Part shown: piece by piece, positions 52,324 through 62,070 of the stretch | Numbering within the stretch: the first letter of the stretch is position 1 | Layout: each line of letters starts with the position of its first letter | Source: Candidatus Anaerostipes avistercoris | Lineage (GTDB): Bacteria > Bacillota > Clostridia > Lachnospirales > Lachnospiraceae | NCBI GenBank assembly: GCA_019119895.1 | Contig: DWWD01000028.1 | Coordinates: forward strand, 1 to 64,000 | DNA length: 64,000 nt | Direction of reading: 5' to 3' | Made by a program: the position numbers and the translations under genes | The notes under the pieces: model-generated | The model's database searches: none | Seen by the model: the letters and a program-made list of their open reading frames with translations, nothing else | What the model was told of the DNA's origin: nothing

Positions 52324-55300
52324 CCAGCGGGACGCGGATATTCTGGTATCCGCGGCGGCAGGGTCTGGAAAAACAGCAGTCCTGGTGGAGCGGATCATAC
52401 AGAAAATAACCGATGAGGAGCATCCCCTGGATGTGGACCGGCTTCTGGTCGTTACATTTACGAAAGCGGCGGCGGGAGAAATGAGAGAAAGGATTGCCGC
52501 GGCTCTGGATCGTAAGGTAAGAGAATGTCCGCAGAACCAGCATTTTGTCCGCCAGCTTTCACTGATCCACAAAGCTCAGATTACGACCATTCACAGTTTC
52601 TGCATGAGCCTGATCCGTGATTATTTTTATATTCTGGGAATTGATCCGAACACTGCGCCGGGAGAAGAAGGACAGCTGTCCCTTATGAGAGAGCAGGTGC
52701 TGGATGAAATTCTGGAAGAAGCCTATGAGAACCGGGATCCGGGATTTATTGAACTGGTGGAGTCATATTCTCCCGGAAGGAATGATCAGATTCTGAACCA
52801 GTATATTCTGATCCTGTATCAGAAGGCAAGAAGTCATGTGCAGCCCCGGCGGTGGCTGGAGGAAGCCAGAGAAAATCTTCGGGTGGAAACCCTGGAGGAG
52901 CTGGAAAATTCTGCTCTGGTAAAAATGGTATGGAAAGATGCCGGCAGAGTATTCGAAAATGCCCTTTTTACTATCAGAGAAGCCATAGAAACCGCATCCG
53001 CGGAAGGCGGACCGTATTTTTACCTGAAATGTCTGAAAGAAGATGAAGAGATTTTGAAAGGGCTGGCCCAGGCACAGTCTTTTGGGGAATGCTGCAGGAT
53101 GTTTGAAGGGGTTAAGAAGCCGAGACTGAGCGGACGGAAGAAAAAAACAGATGTGATCGACGGGGATCTTCAGGCCAGATGCAAAGAACTGAGAGACAGA
53201 GCCTGGAAGCTGACGGAAGAAATGCAGGGAGCCTATTTTTACCGCGGCATGGGCGATATTTTAAGAGAGTTAAAGATCATAAGAAAACCTCTGGAAGCCC
53301 TGATCGATCTGACAGAAGAATTCATGGAACAGTATTCCCGGAGAAAAATCAGAGAAAATCTCATGGATTATGATGATATGGAACATTTTGCCCTGCAGCT
53401 GCTGATCGATCATTTCGATGAGGAGGAGAATCCGGTTCCAAGCCAGATTGCCCTGGAGAAATCCGTGGATTTCGAAGAAATTTATATTGATGAATATCAG
53501 GACAGCAATTTTATACAGGATGCCATTCTCCGCAGCGTATCGAAGGAAGCGGAAGGCGGACATAATATGTTTATGGTTGGAGATGTGAAACAGAGCATTT
53601 ACAGCTTCCGCCTGGCAAGACCGGAGCTGTTTCTGGAGAAATACCACAGGTATCAGGGACCGGAACCGGAGTATCAGCTGATCGAGCTGCGCAATAACTT
53701 CCGAAGCCGCAGAGAGGTGCTGGAATTTACCAATGATATTTTCTATCAGATCATGCGGCAGTCTCTGGGAAATATAGAATATACGGAGGATGTGGCGCTG
53801 GTCCCGACTATGGAGTTTCCGGAAAGCGGCGGCATGACGGCGGAAGTTCTGCTGCTGGATCAGGAAGAAGCGAAGCAGTCGGAAGAAAACAATCTGGTCC
53901 TGGAAGCCAGGATGATCGCAGGAAAGATACGGGAAATGGTGGATGGAGAGGATCCTCTGATGATCACAGGGGAGGACGAAGAAGGAAACCGGATCCTGCG
54001 GAAGGTCCGTTACAGAGATATCGTGATTCTGCTTCGTTCCATGAAAGGAAATGCTGAGATTTTTCAGAAAGAACTGATGGATGCAGGAATCCCTGCTTTC
54101 TGCAGCAGCCAGACCGGATACTTTGATACGGTGGAAGTGCGCACACTTTTAAGTCTTCTTTCTGTGGTGGATAATATTTATCAGGATATTGATCTGGCCG
54201 CGGTCCTGCGGTCTCCGATCATCGGCATGACGGAAGAAGATCTGGGATGGCTGAAAGCCTGGGGAAAAGCAGACCATCTCTGGGAGTGTCTGACGGCAGT
54301 GAAAGATCAGATGGATCTGGCAGAGAAAGCCGTGAAACTTCTGCTGAGGCTGAGGGAAGCAAAAACATATCTTCCTCTGAATGAACTGCTGTGGATGGCT
54401 CTGGATGAAAGCGGATATTTCCATTATGCCGGGGCGATGCCCCAGGGGAAAAAACGTCAGGGAAATATTCTGATGCTCATGGAACAGGCAAAGGCCTTTG
54501 AGAATCATCAGGTCAAAGGGCTCTTTCATTTTGTGCGTTATATGGAACAGTGCAGAGATTATAATATGGACTTCGGAGAGGCAAACACTCTGGGAGAAGA
54601 CCAGGATCTGGTGCATATTTCCAGCATCCATAAAAGCAAGGGACTGGAATATCCGGTGGTGTTTGTTTCCAATATCCATAAAAAATTTAACCTGACGGAC
54701 AGCAGCGGAAGTATCATCTTCCATCCGGATTATTTTATCGGAGCAGATGTGATCGATCCGGTTCACCGGACAAGGGGAACGACCATCTTAAAGAGCGCGG
54801 TCCGCAGACAGATGCGCAGAGACGCCCTGGGAGAGGAACTGAGAGTGCTGTATGTCGCCATGACAAGGGCGAAGGAAAAACTGATCCTGACCGGAATGAA
54901 AAAGGGCGGCATTGACTGGAACAGAAAAAGAGAAGTCACCTATATTGATCTGCTGGAGGCCAATTCCTATTATGACTGGATCAGCAGAGCGCTTCCCCAT
55001 GTTCCGCCGGAGAATGTGCAGATCCGGGTATATCATCTGGAGGATCTGGCATGGCTCCAGGAAAAGGAAGAAATCAATCGCCAGCTGGACCGTCAGATTT
55101 TCTATGCTCAGATCGGCGGAAGAGAGGCAAAGCAGCAGGAGGCGATTCGAAGCATCCGGGAAACGTTCGCTTATCAGTATGAAAATCTTGCGGAGACAAA
55201 AGGACAGCTGAAATATTCTGTTTCTGAGATCAAAAGAATGAGCCAGCAGGCGGAAGAAGAGGAAGAAATTGTCTTTGCCGGAGCGGAACCGGAGAAGAGG

Positions 55301-55846
55301 GTTCCGAAATTTATCTGCCGGGAGGAAAAAATTTCACCGGTTTCCAGGGGAACGGCAGTCCACAAAGTGTTCGAACTGCTGGATTTTTCCAGGCCGTATT
55401 CTTACGGAGAACTGGACGATCAGATTCACGAATGGATCCGTCAGGGCGCTATCAGAGAAGAGTATGACAAGGTCATCTGGAGAAAAGATATTCTGGCATT
55501 TCTGGAATGTCCGCTGGGAGAACGGGTCCGCAGAGCTTCGGCGGAGGGAAAAGCATGGAAAGAAAAGCAGTTCGTTATGGGGATTCCGTTTGAAGAGATG
55601 GCAGGAGACGGCAGCGGAGACTCCAGGGTTGTCGTCCAGGGTATCATAGATCTGTATTTCGAGGAAGAAGACGGACTCGTCCTGGTGGATTACAAGACAG
55701 ACCGGGTTTCCGATGGGAAAGCGCTGGCTGACCGGTATAAAGTGCAGCTGGATTACTACCGCAGAGCGCTGGAGCAGATGACCGGGAAAAAAGTAAAAGA
55801 ATGCTGCATTTACTCGGTTTATCTGAATGAGACCATTGTTTTATAA
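52289..55846 (+). CDS. addA: Helicase-exonuclease AddAB subunit AddA
   Basis: 1185 residues. UvrD/Rep superfamily 1A helicase: Walker A SAAAGSGKTAVL, motif II DEYQD, motif VI VAMTRAKEKL; C-terminal RecB-like nuclease domain with VDYKTDR. It is the main motor and second nuclease of AddAB. The start overlaps addB by 35 bases, which couples translation. Full length for the family. Confidence 0.94.
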   Translation: MPWTKEQQKVIDQRDADILVSAAAGSGKTAVLVERIIQKITDEEHPLDVDRLLVVTFTKAAAGEMRERIAAALDRKVRECPQNQHFVRQLSLIHKAQITTIHSFCMSLIRDYFYILGIDPNTAPGEEGQLSLMREQVLDEILEEAYENRDPGFIELVESYSPGRNDQILNQYILILYQKARSHVQPRRWLEEARENLRVETLEELENSALVKMVWKDAGRVFENALFTIREAIETASAEGGPYFYLKCLKEDEEILKGLAQAQSFGECCRMFEGVKKPRLSGRKKKTDVIDGDLQARCKELRDRAWKLTEEMQGAYFYRGMGDILRELKIIRKPLEALIDLTEEFMEQYSRRKIRENLMDYDDMEHFALQLLIDHFDEEENPVPSQIALEKSVDFEEIYIDEYQDSNFIQDAILRSVSKEAEGGHNMFMVGDVKQSIYSFRLARPELFLEKYHRYQGPEPEYQLIELRNNFRSRREVLEFTNDIFYQIMRQSLGNIEYTEDVALVPTMEFPESGGMTAEVLLLDQEEAKQSEENNLVLEARMIAGKIREMVDGEDPLMITGEDEEGNRILRKVRYRDIVILLRSMKGNAEIFQKELMDAGIPAFCSSQTGYFDTVEVRTLLSLLSVVDNIYQDIDLAAVLRSPIIGMTEEDLGWLKAWGKADHLWECLTAVKDQMDLAEKAVKLLLRLREAKTYLPLNELLWMALDESGYFHYAGAMPQGKKRQGNILMLMEQAKAFENHQVKGLFHFVRYMEQCRDYNMDFGEANTLGEDQDLVHISSIHKSKGLEYPVVFVSNIHKKFNLTDSSGSIIFHPDYFIGADVIDPVHRTRGTTILKSAVRRQMRRDALGEELRVLYVAMTRAKEKLILTGMKKGGIDWNRKREVTYIDLLEANSYYDWISRALPHVPPENVQIRVYHLEDLAWLQEKEEINRQLDRQIFYAQIGGREAKQQEAIRSIRETFAYQYENLAETKGQLKYSVSEIKRMSQQAEEEEEIVFAGAEPEKRVPKFICREEKISPVSRGTAVHKVFELLDFSRPYSYGELDDQIHEWIRQGAIREEYDKVIWRKDILAFLECPLGERVRRASAEGKAWKEKQFVMGIPFEEMAGDGSGDSRVVVQGIIDLYFEEEDGLVLVDYKTDRVSDGKALADRYKVQLDYYRRALEQMTGKKVKECCIYSVYLNETIVL

Positions 55847-55942
55847 AGTTTTAACAATTCATCATACATTTTTAAGGAACAAAACATACACAAGTCACAA
55901 AATTCTGGTAAGATAAAACCATCAGAAAGGAGTGATACCTAC

Positions 55943-56113
55943 ATGGAACACACAAGTCATGTAACAATTGATGAATTAATGAAGAAGAGTCTTCAGTTTG
56001 CGTTAGCAGCAACTTTAATTGCAGGTACATCCAATATTTCCGTGATCAAAGACAAAATCCAGGTGAAGGAAAGTAACCGTGGGACCATTATCATTCAGCA
56101 GGTGAATGATTAG
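55943..56113 (+). CDS. Small protein of 56 residues, unknown
   Basis: Starts MEHTSHVTIDELMKKSLQFA; AAAGGAGTGATACCTAC precedes the ATG at 55943. A short weakly hydrophobic helix (ALAATLIAGTSN) and a beta-like tail (TIIIQQVND). I do not recognise a family. It lies 65 bases before a spore-protein gene, on the same strand, and might be a small spore or envelope protein. Confidence 0.5.
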   Translation: MEHTSHVTIDELMKKSLQFALAATLIAGTSNISVIKDKIQVKESNRGTIIIQQVND

Positions 56114-56177
56114 GCCTTTTTGGGGAATGCTAGAACAGGTAACCAATGTTTCAGCAGACCAGAAAGGATGTGGAAAT

Positions 56178-56375
56178 ATGTCAAAGGAAAAAGAATTTAC
56201 GGAAAAATCATTTGATGAAATGGACGAAAAGGAGCGTTTGAAATTCGAGACCGCCGTGGAACTTGGGCTGGCCGACCAGCTGATGAAGAAAGGCTGGAAA
56301 TCCTTATCAGCCAGTGAGACAGGGAAAATCGGCGGAGTGATGAACAGAAAAATGAAAGAAAAGAACCAAAGATAA
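56178..56375 (+). CDS. Small acid-soluble spore protein, alpha/beta-type
   Basis: 65 residues. The core (LKFETAVELGL, then SLSASETGKIGGVMNRKM) fits the clostridial alpha/beta-type SASP pattern (ExxxELG, SxxxxGxIGGxM). These bind and protect spore DNA and are degraded by GPR at germination; the cleavage region would be at FETAVELG. Start at 56178 with AAAGGATG upstream; the longer frame from 56106 has no family support. A strong terminator follows. Confidence 0.75.
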   Translation: MSKEKEFTEKSFDEMDEKERLKFETAVELGLADQLMKKGWKSLSASETGKIGGVMNRKMKEKNQR

Positions 56376-56391
56376 CAACAGGCCGGATATG

Positions 56392-56426
56392 TCAGGTGCA
56401 TATCCGGCTTTTCCTTTTGTCCGCTT
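56392..56426 (+). terminator. Terminator after the SASP gene
   Basis: GCCGGATATG pairs with CATATCCGGC, followed by TTTTCCTTTT. Confidence 0.85.
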
Positions 56427-56463
56427 CCTGTTATAATAGCATAACAATGGGAAGGAGCATGAG

Positions 56464-57096
56464 ATGATAACAAGAGAACAATTTGAACAGGCACTTGAGG
56501 AGCGTCAGACGAAGGAAGTGAGAATACGCCTGAGAGAGGGACAGGTGGCAGTTGCCGGTCTTGGAGGCCTTGGCTCCAATATTGCCCTGATGCTGGCGAG
56601 AACCGGGATCCGAAAGCTGATGCTGGCGGATTTTGACTGCGTTGATATTTCCAATCTGAATCGGCAGGCTTACACAGTCGATCAGATCGGAATGCCAAAG
56701 ACCGAGGCGCTGAAACAGCTGATTCGTCAGGTGAATCCGTGGATTGAACTGGAGGTTTTTCAGGGGAAAATAACAGAACATAACGCCGCAGAGCTATTTG
56801 GAGATTATCCGGTCATCTGTGAAGCTTTCGACGGGGCGGAAGAAAAAGCAATGCTGGTCAATACGGTGCTGGAACAGCTTCCGGGATCTGTCATTATTTC
56901 GGGAAGCGGCATGGCGGGAACCTACAGTTCCAATTTGATCCGGACAAGAAAAGTGACCAGCCGTTTCTATTTATGCGGCGATGAGGAAAACAGCGTATCT
57001 GAAGATGAATCACTGACGGCGGCACGGGTATCTGTCTGCGCAGGACATGAGGCGAATATGGCGGTGCGGCTGATTCTGGGAGAGACTGAGATATAG
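56464..57096 (+). CDS. thiF: Sulfur carrier protein ThiS adenylyltransferase ThiF
   Basis: 210 residues of the E1-like ThiF/MoeB fold. Nucleotide motif VAGLGGLGSN, catalytic-Asp region ADFDCVDISNLNRQ, and FDGAEEKAML. It adenylates the ThiS C-terminus to start sulfur transfer for thiamine thiazole synthesis. No thiS, thiG or thiH gene is nearby. GGAAGGAGCATGAG upstream; followed 18 bases later by thiE. Confidence 0.88.
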   Translation: MITREQFEQALEERQTKEVRIRLREGQVAVAGLGGLGSNIALMLARTGIRKLMLADFDCVDISNLNRQAYTVDQIGMPKTEALKQLIRQVNPWIELEVFQGKITEHNAAELFGDYPVICEAFDGAEEKAMLVNTVLEQLPGSVIISGSGMAGTYSSNLIRTRKVTSRFYLCGDEENSVSEDESLTAARVSVCAGHEANMAVRLILGETEI

Positions 57097-57114
57097 AGAA
57101 AGGATGACATAAAG

Positions 57115-57672
57115 ATGGAAGGAAAAAAAATCATTGCGGTAACGAATCGAAAATTGTGCACAAGGCCGTTTCTGAAGGTAATGGAGGAGCTGGCGGAGAA
57201 GGATTTGAAGACCATCGTGCTGCGGGAAAAGGACCTGACGGAGGAAGAATATGAGATACTGGCACGCCGGTGTATGGAAATCTGCGACAGAACGGGGGCG
57301 AATCTTACGCTGCATAATTTTGTCCCTGCTGCGAGAAAACTGGGAATTAAGAGAATCCATCTGCCGTATCCGGTCTTTTTAAAAGAAGCAGGAAATCTGA
57401 AAGACTTCGATTTGGTCAGCACATCCATCCATAAACCGGAAGAGGCCCGTATGGCCCAGGATCTGGGGGCGGATTTTGTGTTTGCCGGACATATTTTTGA
57501 GACAGACTGCAAAAAGGGGCTGGCTCCCAGAGGACTGGATTTTCTGAAGCAGGTGCTGGATGCGGTGGAAATCCCGGTATACGGCATCGGAGGAATACAT
57601 GAAAATAATTATCAGGAAGTATTAGACACAGGGGCAGAAGGGGTTTGTATGATGTCAGAATTTATGTTATGA
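57115..57672 (+). CDS. thiE: Thiamine phosphate synthase (ThiE/TenI family)
   Basis: 185 residues, TIM-barrel, somewhat shorter than usual ThiE. TNRKLCTRPF, the REKDLTEEEY segment, FVFAGHIFETDCKKG and YGIGGIH match the ThiE/TenI superfamily. The K-D pair of the second motif is retained (REKD). ThiE joins the pyrimidine and thiazole halves to thiamine phosphate; TenI-type thiazole tautomerase activity is an alternative. Confidence 0.82.
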   Translation: MEGKKIIAVTNRKLCTRPFLKVMEELAEKDLKTIVLREKDLTEEEYEILARRCMEICDRTGANLTLHNFVPAARKLGIKRIHLPYPVFLKEAGNLKDFDLVSTSIHKPEEARMAQDLGADFVFAGHIFETDCKKGLAPRGLDFLKQVLDAVEIPVYGIGGIHENNYQEVLDTGAEGVCMMSEFML

Positions 57673-57699
57673 TAAAAGGACTACGTAAAGGAGAGGGAC

Positions 57700-59262
57700 A
57701 TGAGAATAACAAAAAATCTGGCAAAAGTAATTTCAAAAATATTAAAATTCTTTCAGCGGCGTCTGGTCATGGTCGTGCTTCTGATCATGCTCCAGGTAGT
57801 CTGGATGACCTATATCGTGGGCATCATAGGGGAAAATTTTAAATTTTTCCAGAAACTTCTCGAGTTGTTCAGCCTGGCAGTGGTGATTTATCTGGTCAAC
57901 AAAGAAGATAATCCCGCCTATAAACTGGCGTGGACCATACCGATTCTGATCTTTCCGCTGTTTGGAGGATTTGCTTATCTGATTCTGGGAAACAAGCAGC
58001 CGGCAAGAAAGCTGAGGAAGGATCTGGAAGAGTCCATATCCGAGACAGAGTTTCTGCTGGGACAGGAATATGACGTTATTGAAAACTTAAAAAAAGAAGA
58101 TGCCCAGGCGGCTTCTCAGGCGGTTTATATTGAAAAATGCGGCGGGTATCCGATTTATCAGAATTCCAATACAAAATACTATGCTTCCGGTGAGGCAATG
58201 TTCGGAGATCTTCTGGAATCTCTGCGCAGCGCAAAGCATTATATTTTTATGGAATTCTTTATTGTTTCACAGGGATATATGTGGGATACGATTCTGGAAA
58301 TCCTGAAAGAACGGGTCAATGACGGCGTAGAAGTCCGTTTCATGTATGACGATGTGGGCTGTGTGGATCTGCTGCCGTACAAATATTATAAAGAACTTGA
58401 AAAATATGGAATCATGGCAGTGGCATTTAACCCTATCAGACCATTGATTTCTACGGCATGGAACAACAGAGACCATAGAAAAGTAGTTGTCGTGGACGGA
58501 CATACCGCATTTACCGGAGGACTGAATTTGTCCGATGAATATATTAACCGGATCGAGCGGTTTGGATACTGGAAAGACGCAGGACTGAAGGTAACGGGAG
58601 ATGCTGTGTGGAACTTCACGATTATGTTCCTGCAGGTATGGAACGCCATCCGTAAAACTGACGAAGGATACGGCACTTTTCTTCCGCATAAACATCACCA
58701 GGAAGAGTTTAAGGGTCAGGGCTTTATCCAGCCGTATGCGGACAATCCGCTGGACAGAGAGACCGTAGGGGAAAATGTATATTTAAATATCATTAATTCT
58801 TCTGTAAACTATGTTTATATGTATACGCCGTACCTGATCATCGACAATGAGATGATCACGGCTTTGTGTCTTGCGGCAAAGCGGGGCGTGGATGTGAGGA
58901 TTGTCACGCCGTCCATACCGGACAAAAAAGTGGTCTTTTTGCTGACTCAGTCTTATTACAGCCAGCTGGTGGACGCGGGAATCCGGATTTATCAGTATAC
59001 CCCTGGTTTTATCCACGCAAAATGCTTTTTGTGTGATGATAAGATCGGAACCGTGGGAACCATCAACATGGATTTCAGAAGTTTATATCTGCATTTTGAA
59101 AACGGCGTCTTTATGTATAAAAGCGAGGCGCTGCCTCAGCTGAAAGAAGATATGTTCAGAACATTTGAAGGCAGCCAGCTGATTACAAAGGAAATGTGCA
59201 CCGGCAGCCTTCCAAAGCGTCTGGCCCAGAGTATGCTGCGGATTCTTGCGCCGTTGTTATAG
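57700..59262 (+). CDS. cls: Cardiolipin synthase
   Basis: 520 residues. Two N-terminal membrane helices (VVLLIMLQVVWMTYIVGI and LFSLAVVIYLVNK), a third hydrophobic stretch at 85-100, then two phospholipase-D HKD motifs: HRKVVVVDGHTAFTGG and HAKCFLCDDKIGTVGT. It condenses two phosphatidylglycerol molecules to cardiolipin at the membrane. AAAGGAGAGGGAC precedes the ATG. Confidence 0.93.
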   Translation: MRITKNLAKVISKILKFFQRRLVMVVLLIMLQVVWMTYIVGIIGENFKFFQKLLELFSLAVVIYLVNKEDNPAYKLAWTIPILIFPLFGGFAYLILGNKQPARKLRKDLEESISETEFLLGQEYDVIENLKKEDAQAASQAVYIEKCGGYPIYQNSNTKYYASGEAMFGDLLESLRSAKHYIFMEFFIVSQGYMWDTILEILKERVNDGVEVRFMYDDVGCVDLLPYKYYKELEKYGIMAVAFNPIRPLISTAWNNRDHRKVVVVDGHTAFTGGLNLSDEYINRIERFGYWKDAGLKVTGDAVWNFTIMFLQVWNAIRKTDEGYGTFLPHKHHQEEFKGQGFIQPYADNPLDRETVGENVYLNIINSSVNYVYMYTPYLIIDNEMITALCLAAKRGVDVRIVTPSIPDKKVVFLLTQSYYSQLVDAGIRIYQYTPGFIHAKCFLCDDKIGTVGTINMDFRSLYLHFENGVFMYKSEALPQLKEDMFRTFEGSQLITKEMCTGSLPKRLAQSMLRILAPLL

Positions 59263-59272
59263 GAGTTAGAGC

Positions 59273-60007
59273 ATGGAAAGTTATACGAGTTTTGCGGCGG
59301 TATATGACGAATTTATGGATCAGACGCCATATGATCAATGGTACCGCAATGTACAGAAAATTTTTAAAAAATATGGAGTGCCGGAGCAGGGAAGTATCCT
59401 GGAGCTTGGATGCGGCACTGGAAAAATGACCAGGAGGCTGGCAGCCGGAGGATATGATGTAACGGCGGTGGACGCCTCTCAGGAAATGCTGGAAATCGCG
59501 AAAAACAGCGGAGACGACGGCATTTTATATGTTCTGCAGGATATGGCGGAACTGGAACTTCCGGGCAGGGTGGATGCGGCAGTGAGTATCTGTGACTGTA
59601 TGAATTATCTTCTGGAAGAAGAACAGCTGCTGTCTGCTTTCAGCAGGGTAAAAAAATATCTGAAACCTCAGGGAGTCTTTATGTTTGATATGAATTCCAG
59701 ATATAAATATGAGCAGATTCTGGCGCAGAATATTTTTGCGGAAGACAGGGAAGACGCAAGTTTTATATGGAATAATTTTTATGATGAAGAAGAGCGGATC
59801 AATGAATATCAGCTGAGTTTATTTATCCGTAACCGGCAGGGCACCTATGACAAATTTGAAGAGGCGCATTTTCAGAAAGCTTATGACCGGGTGGAGATTT
59901 GCGGCCTGCTCCGGCGGGCAGGATTTTCGCAGATCTGCGTACTGGATGCGGAGACAATGGGAGAGCCCGGTGAGACAGCGCAGCGTTTATATTATATTGC
60001 CGGATAA
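59273..60007 (+). CDS. Class I SAM-dependent methyltransferase
   Basis: 244 residues. Motif I ILELGCGTGKMT (residues 38-49), motif II VTAVDASQEM, and a motif IV-like SICDCMNYLLEE. The start MESYTSFAAVYDEFMD matches a widespread uncharacterised methyltransferase group. Substrate unknown. It is 10 bases after cls and 30 bases before hslO, so cotranscription is likely. Confidence 0.85.
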   Translation: MESYTSFAAVYDEFMDQTPYDQWYRNVQKIFKKYGVPEQGSILELGCGTGKMTRRLAAGGYDVTAVDASQEMLEIAKNSGDDGILYVLQDMAELELPGRVDAAVSICDCMNYLLEEEQLLSAFSRVKKYLKPQGVFMFDMNSRYKYEQILAQNIFAEDREDASFIWNNFYDEEERINEYQLSLFIRNRQGTYDKFEEAHFQKAYDRVEICGLLRRAGFSQICVLDAETMGEPGETAQRLYYIAG

Positions 60008-60037
60008 ATAAGAGATTATAAAAAGAAAGGAAAAGAA

Positions 60038-60919
60038 ATGAAAGATTATATTGTGAGAGGAACGGCTGCCAACGATGAAATTCGTTTTTTTGCGGCGTAT
60101 ACAAAAGATGTTGTGGAAGAGGCGAGACAGAGGCATAATACAAGCCCTGTGGCTACAGCGGCTCTCGGACGTCTGCTGACAGCGGGAGCTATGATGGGAA
60201 GCATGTGCAAGAATGACAGTGACGTTCTGACTCTGCAGATCCAGTGCAGCGGACCAATCGGCGGTCTGACGGTGACAGCGGATTCCCATGCCAATGTAAA
60301 AGGTTATGTCAATCATCCAGAGGTTATGCTTCCGCCAAGTAAGGAAGGCAAGCTGGATGTGGGGAAAGCAGTGGACCTGGGCGTTCTGACCGTGATCAAA
60401 GATATCGGACTGAAAGAGCCTTATTCCGGACAGACACACCTGGTATCCGGAGAGATCGCGGAAGACCTTACCTATTATTTTGCCACCAGCGAACAGATTC
60501 CGACGTCGGTGGCTCTGGGCGTTCTGATGAATAAAGACAATACCGTGCGTCATGCGGGAGGCTTCATCATTCAGCTGATGCCGTTTGCCACGGAAGAAAC
60601 CATCAGCGCTCTGGAGAAAAAAATTGCGGAATTCAAGTCTGTAACTGCCTGTCTGGACGCAGGACATACGCCGGAAGAAATGATGGGACAGCTGCTGGGA
60701 GATCTTGGAATGAAGGTCTATGAAACAATGCCGACAAAATTTTACTGCAATTGTTCTAAGAAAAGAGTAGAGCAGGCGGTGATCAGCATCGGAAAGGAAG
60801 AAATTCAATCCATGATCGATGAAGGAAAACCAATTGAGGTAAACTGCCACTTCTGCAATACCAGTTATGAATATACCGTAGATGATCTGAAAAGAATGCT
60901 GGAAGAAGCAGGTCGTTAA
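60038..60919 (+). CDS. hslO: Redox-regulated chaperone Hsp33
   Basis: 293 residues. The zinc/redox switch is Cys237-X-Cys239 and Cys270-X2-Cys273 near the C-terminus (FYCNCS, CHFCN). The N-terminal domain has ALGRLLTAGAMM and ALGVLMNKD. Oxidation of the cysteines releases zinc and activates holdase function. Usual length for the family; GAAAGGAAAAG precedes the ATG. Confidence 0.95.
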   Translation: MKDYIVRGTAANDEIRFFAAYTKDVVEEARQRHNTSPVATAALGRLLTAGAMMGSMCKNDSDVLTLQIQCSGPIGGLTVTADSHANVKGYVNHPEVMLPPSKEGKLDVGKAVDLGVLTVIKDIGLKEPYSGQTHLVSGEIAEDLTYYFATSEQIPTSVALGVLMNKDNTVRHAGGFIIQLMPFATEETISALEKKIAEFKSVTACLDAGHTPEEMMGQLLGDLGMKVYETMPTKFYCNCSKKRVEQAVISIGKEEIQSMIDEGKPIEVNCHFCNTSYEYTVDDLKRMLEEAGR

Positions 60920-60929
60920 GCAGGGAAGA

Positions 60930-60972
60930 AAAAGGATGCCGTCTTTTGTGAAAAAGACGGCATCCTTTTATT
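60930..60972. terminator. Terminator between hslO and the convergent gene
   Basis: A 17-18-bp stem (AAAGGATGCCGTCTTTT with its complement) with a T run on the plus side and a matching T-rich exit on the minus side. Confidence 0.85.
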
Positions 60973-60988
60973 GTCTGAAAACAGAATC

Positions 60989-61297
60989 TTATTCTTCCTC
61001 TTTCGTCTCCTCTTCTTCCGGAGCAGGTTCTTCTTCTTTGTCTTCATCCTCATCTCCTGTGATATGGATGGAAACATAGTCTCTGTCATCTTCTGATGGT
61101 TCCGGGAAAATGTCATCATCATCGAAGATATCGTCGTCATCAAAATCTTCATCTTCAGGTTCTTCTTCTTTTCCCGCTGTGACTTCTTTGAGCTTTTCAA
61201 AGATAGCCTTGATCTGATCGCGGGCAATATAAAGAATACCGCCGATGGTAATCAGAGCAGTGAGCAGCTTGCATAAGGTTTTAAATTTTTTTCTCAT
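60989..61297 (-). CDS. Small protein with membrane helix and acidic tail
   Basis: 102 residues. Basic start (MRKKFKTLCKLL), one transmembrane helix (about 11-25), a charged linker, then a C-terminal half made almost entirely of Asp, Glu and a few hydrophobic residues (DEDFDDDDIFDDDD). AAAGGGGT precedes the start. I do not recognise a family. The strong acidity could bind cations or basic partners. Confidence 0.75.
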   Translation of the reverse strand: MRKKFKTLCKLLTALITIGGILYIARDQIKAIFEKLKEVTAGKEEEPEDEDFDDDDIFDDDDIFPEPSEDDRDYVSIHITGDEDEDKEEEPAPEEEETKEEE

Positions 61298-61434
61298 AGA
61301 AAGACCCCTTTCGTTTTTTCTGCTTTCATTGTAATATGAAACAAAAGAAAAAGCAACGAAGGTATTGACAAAATAAAATTTCGTATTAAAATTTTAAGTG
61401 AAAATAAATTTTGTTAAGAAAAAGGAGGAGTGTT

Positions 61435-62070
61435 TTGAAACGTTTATGCGCCAAAGCAGCCCTGAAACTTGTTCCGGATCAGGGCAGGATTGGTCTCGGC
61501 GGCGGCGAGACCATAGGATATCTTGCGGAATATATCAAAGAAGCGGGGAAGAGGATCACAATCATCACACCTTCAGATGCGACAAAGAAAAAATGCCAGA
61601 AACTGGGGCTGACCGTGGAAGAGACAGAGAATGTATCTGAGATTGATATTGCCTTTGACGGATGTGATCAGGTAGACAGCCGGCTGAATGCCTACAAGAG
61701 CGCAGGCGGTATCCACACCAGAGAGAAGATCATTGCCAGGATGGCAGCGGAATATGTTCTTCTGGCAGATGAGACGAAGGTCACAGAGGAACTTGGATAC
61801 GATATCCCGGTGGTTCTTGAGATCATTCCGGAGGCACGGGAATATATAAAGAAAGAGATACAGAAGATGGGAGGGACCGTCCGGGAAAGAGAGCGGCATT
61901 TGCTGGAGGTTTTATTTGAAGGAAGTCCGTCCCTTGAAGCCATCGACAGGAAATTGAAACAGATGACCGGCGTAGTGGAAACATCATTGTTTTATCAGAT
62001 TGCCTCTAAGGCAGTCATTGCAGGAGAAAACAGTGTAAGAATTATGAAGAAAGCAGGAGGAAAAGAATGA
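61435..62070 (+). CDS. rpiA: Ribose-5-phosphate isomerase A homologue
   Basis: 211 residues from the TTG at 61435, 5-6 bases after AAGGAGG. GLGGGETIGYLAEYI corresponds to the RpiA phosphate loop; ITPSDAT and the TREKIIARMA helix are conserved. The usual DGADE motif is DGCDQ and the KGGG loop is KSAGG. Both active-site Asp and the Lys and Glu of TREK remain, but the nearby Glu is replaced by Gln. So activity is likely but not certain. ATGA overlap with the oxidoreductase. Confidence 0.78.
   Translation: MKRLCAKAALKLVPDQGRIGLGGGETIGYLAEYIKEAGKRITIITPSDATKKKCQKLGLTVEETENVSEIDIAFDGCDQVDSRLNAYKSAGGIHTREKIIARMAAEYVLLADETKVTEELGYDIPVVLEIIPEAREYIKKEIQKMGGTVRERERHLLEVLFEGSPSLEAIDRKLKQMTGVVETSLFYQIASKAVIAGENSVRIMKKAGGKE

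Noticed and set aside
56426-56463. TPP riboswitch before thiF
   Set aside because: The gap is only 37 bases between a terminator and the start, too short for a thi-box.
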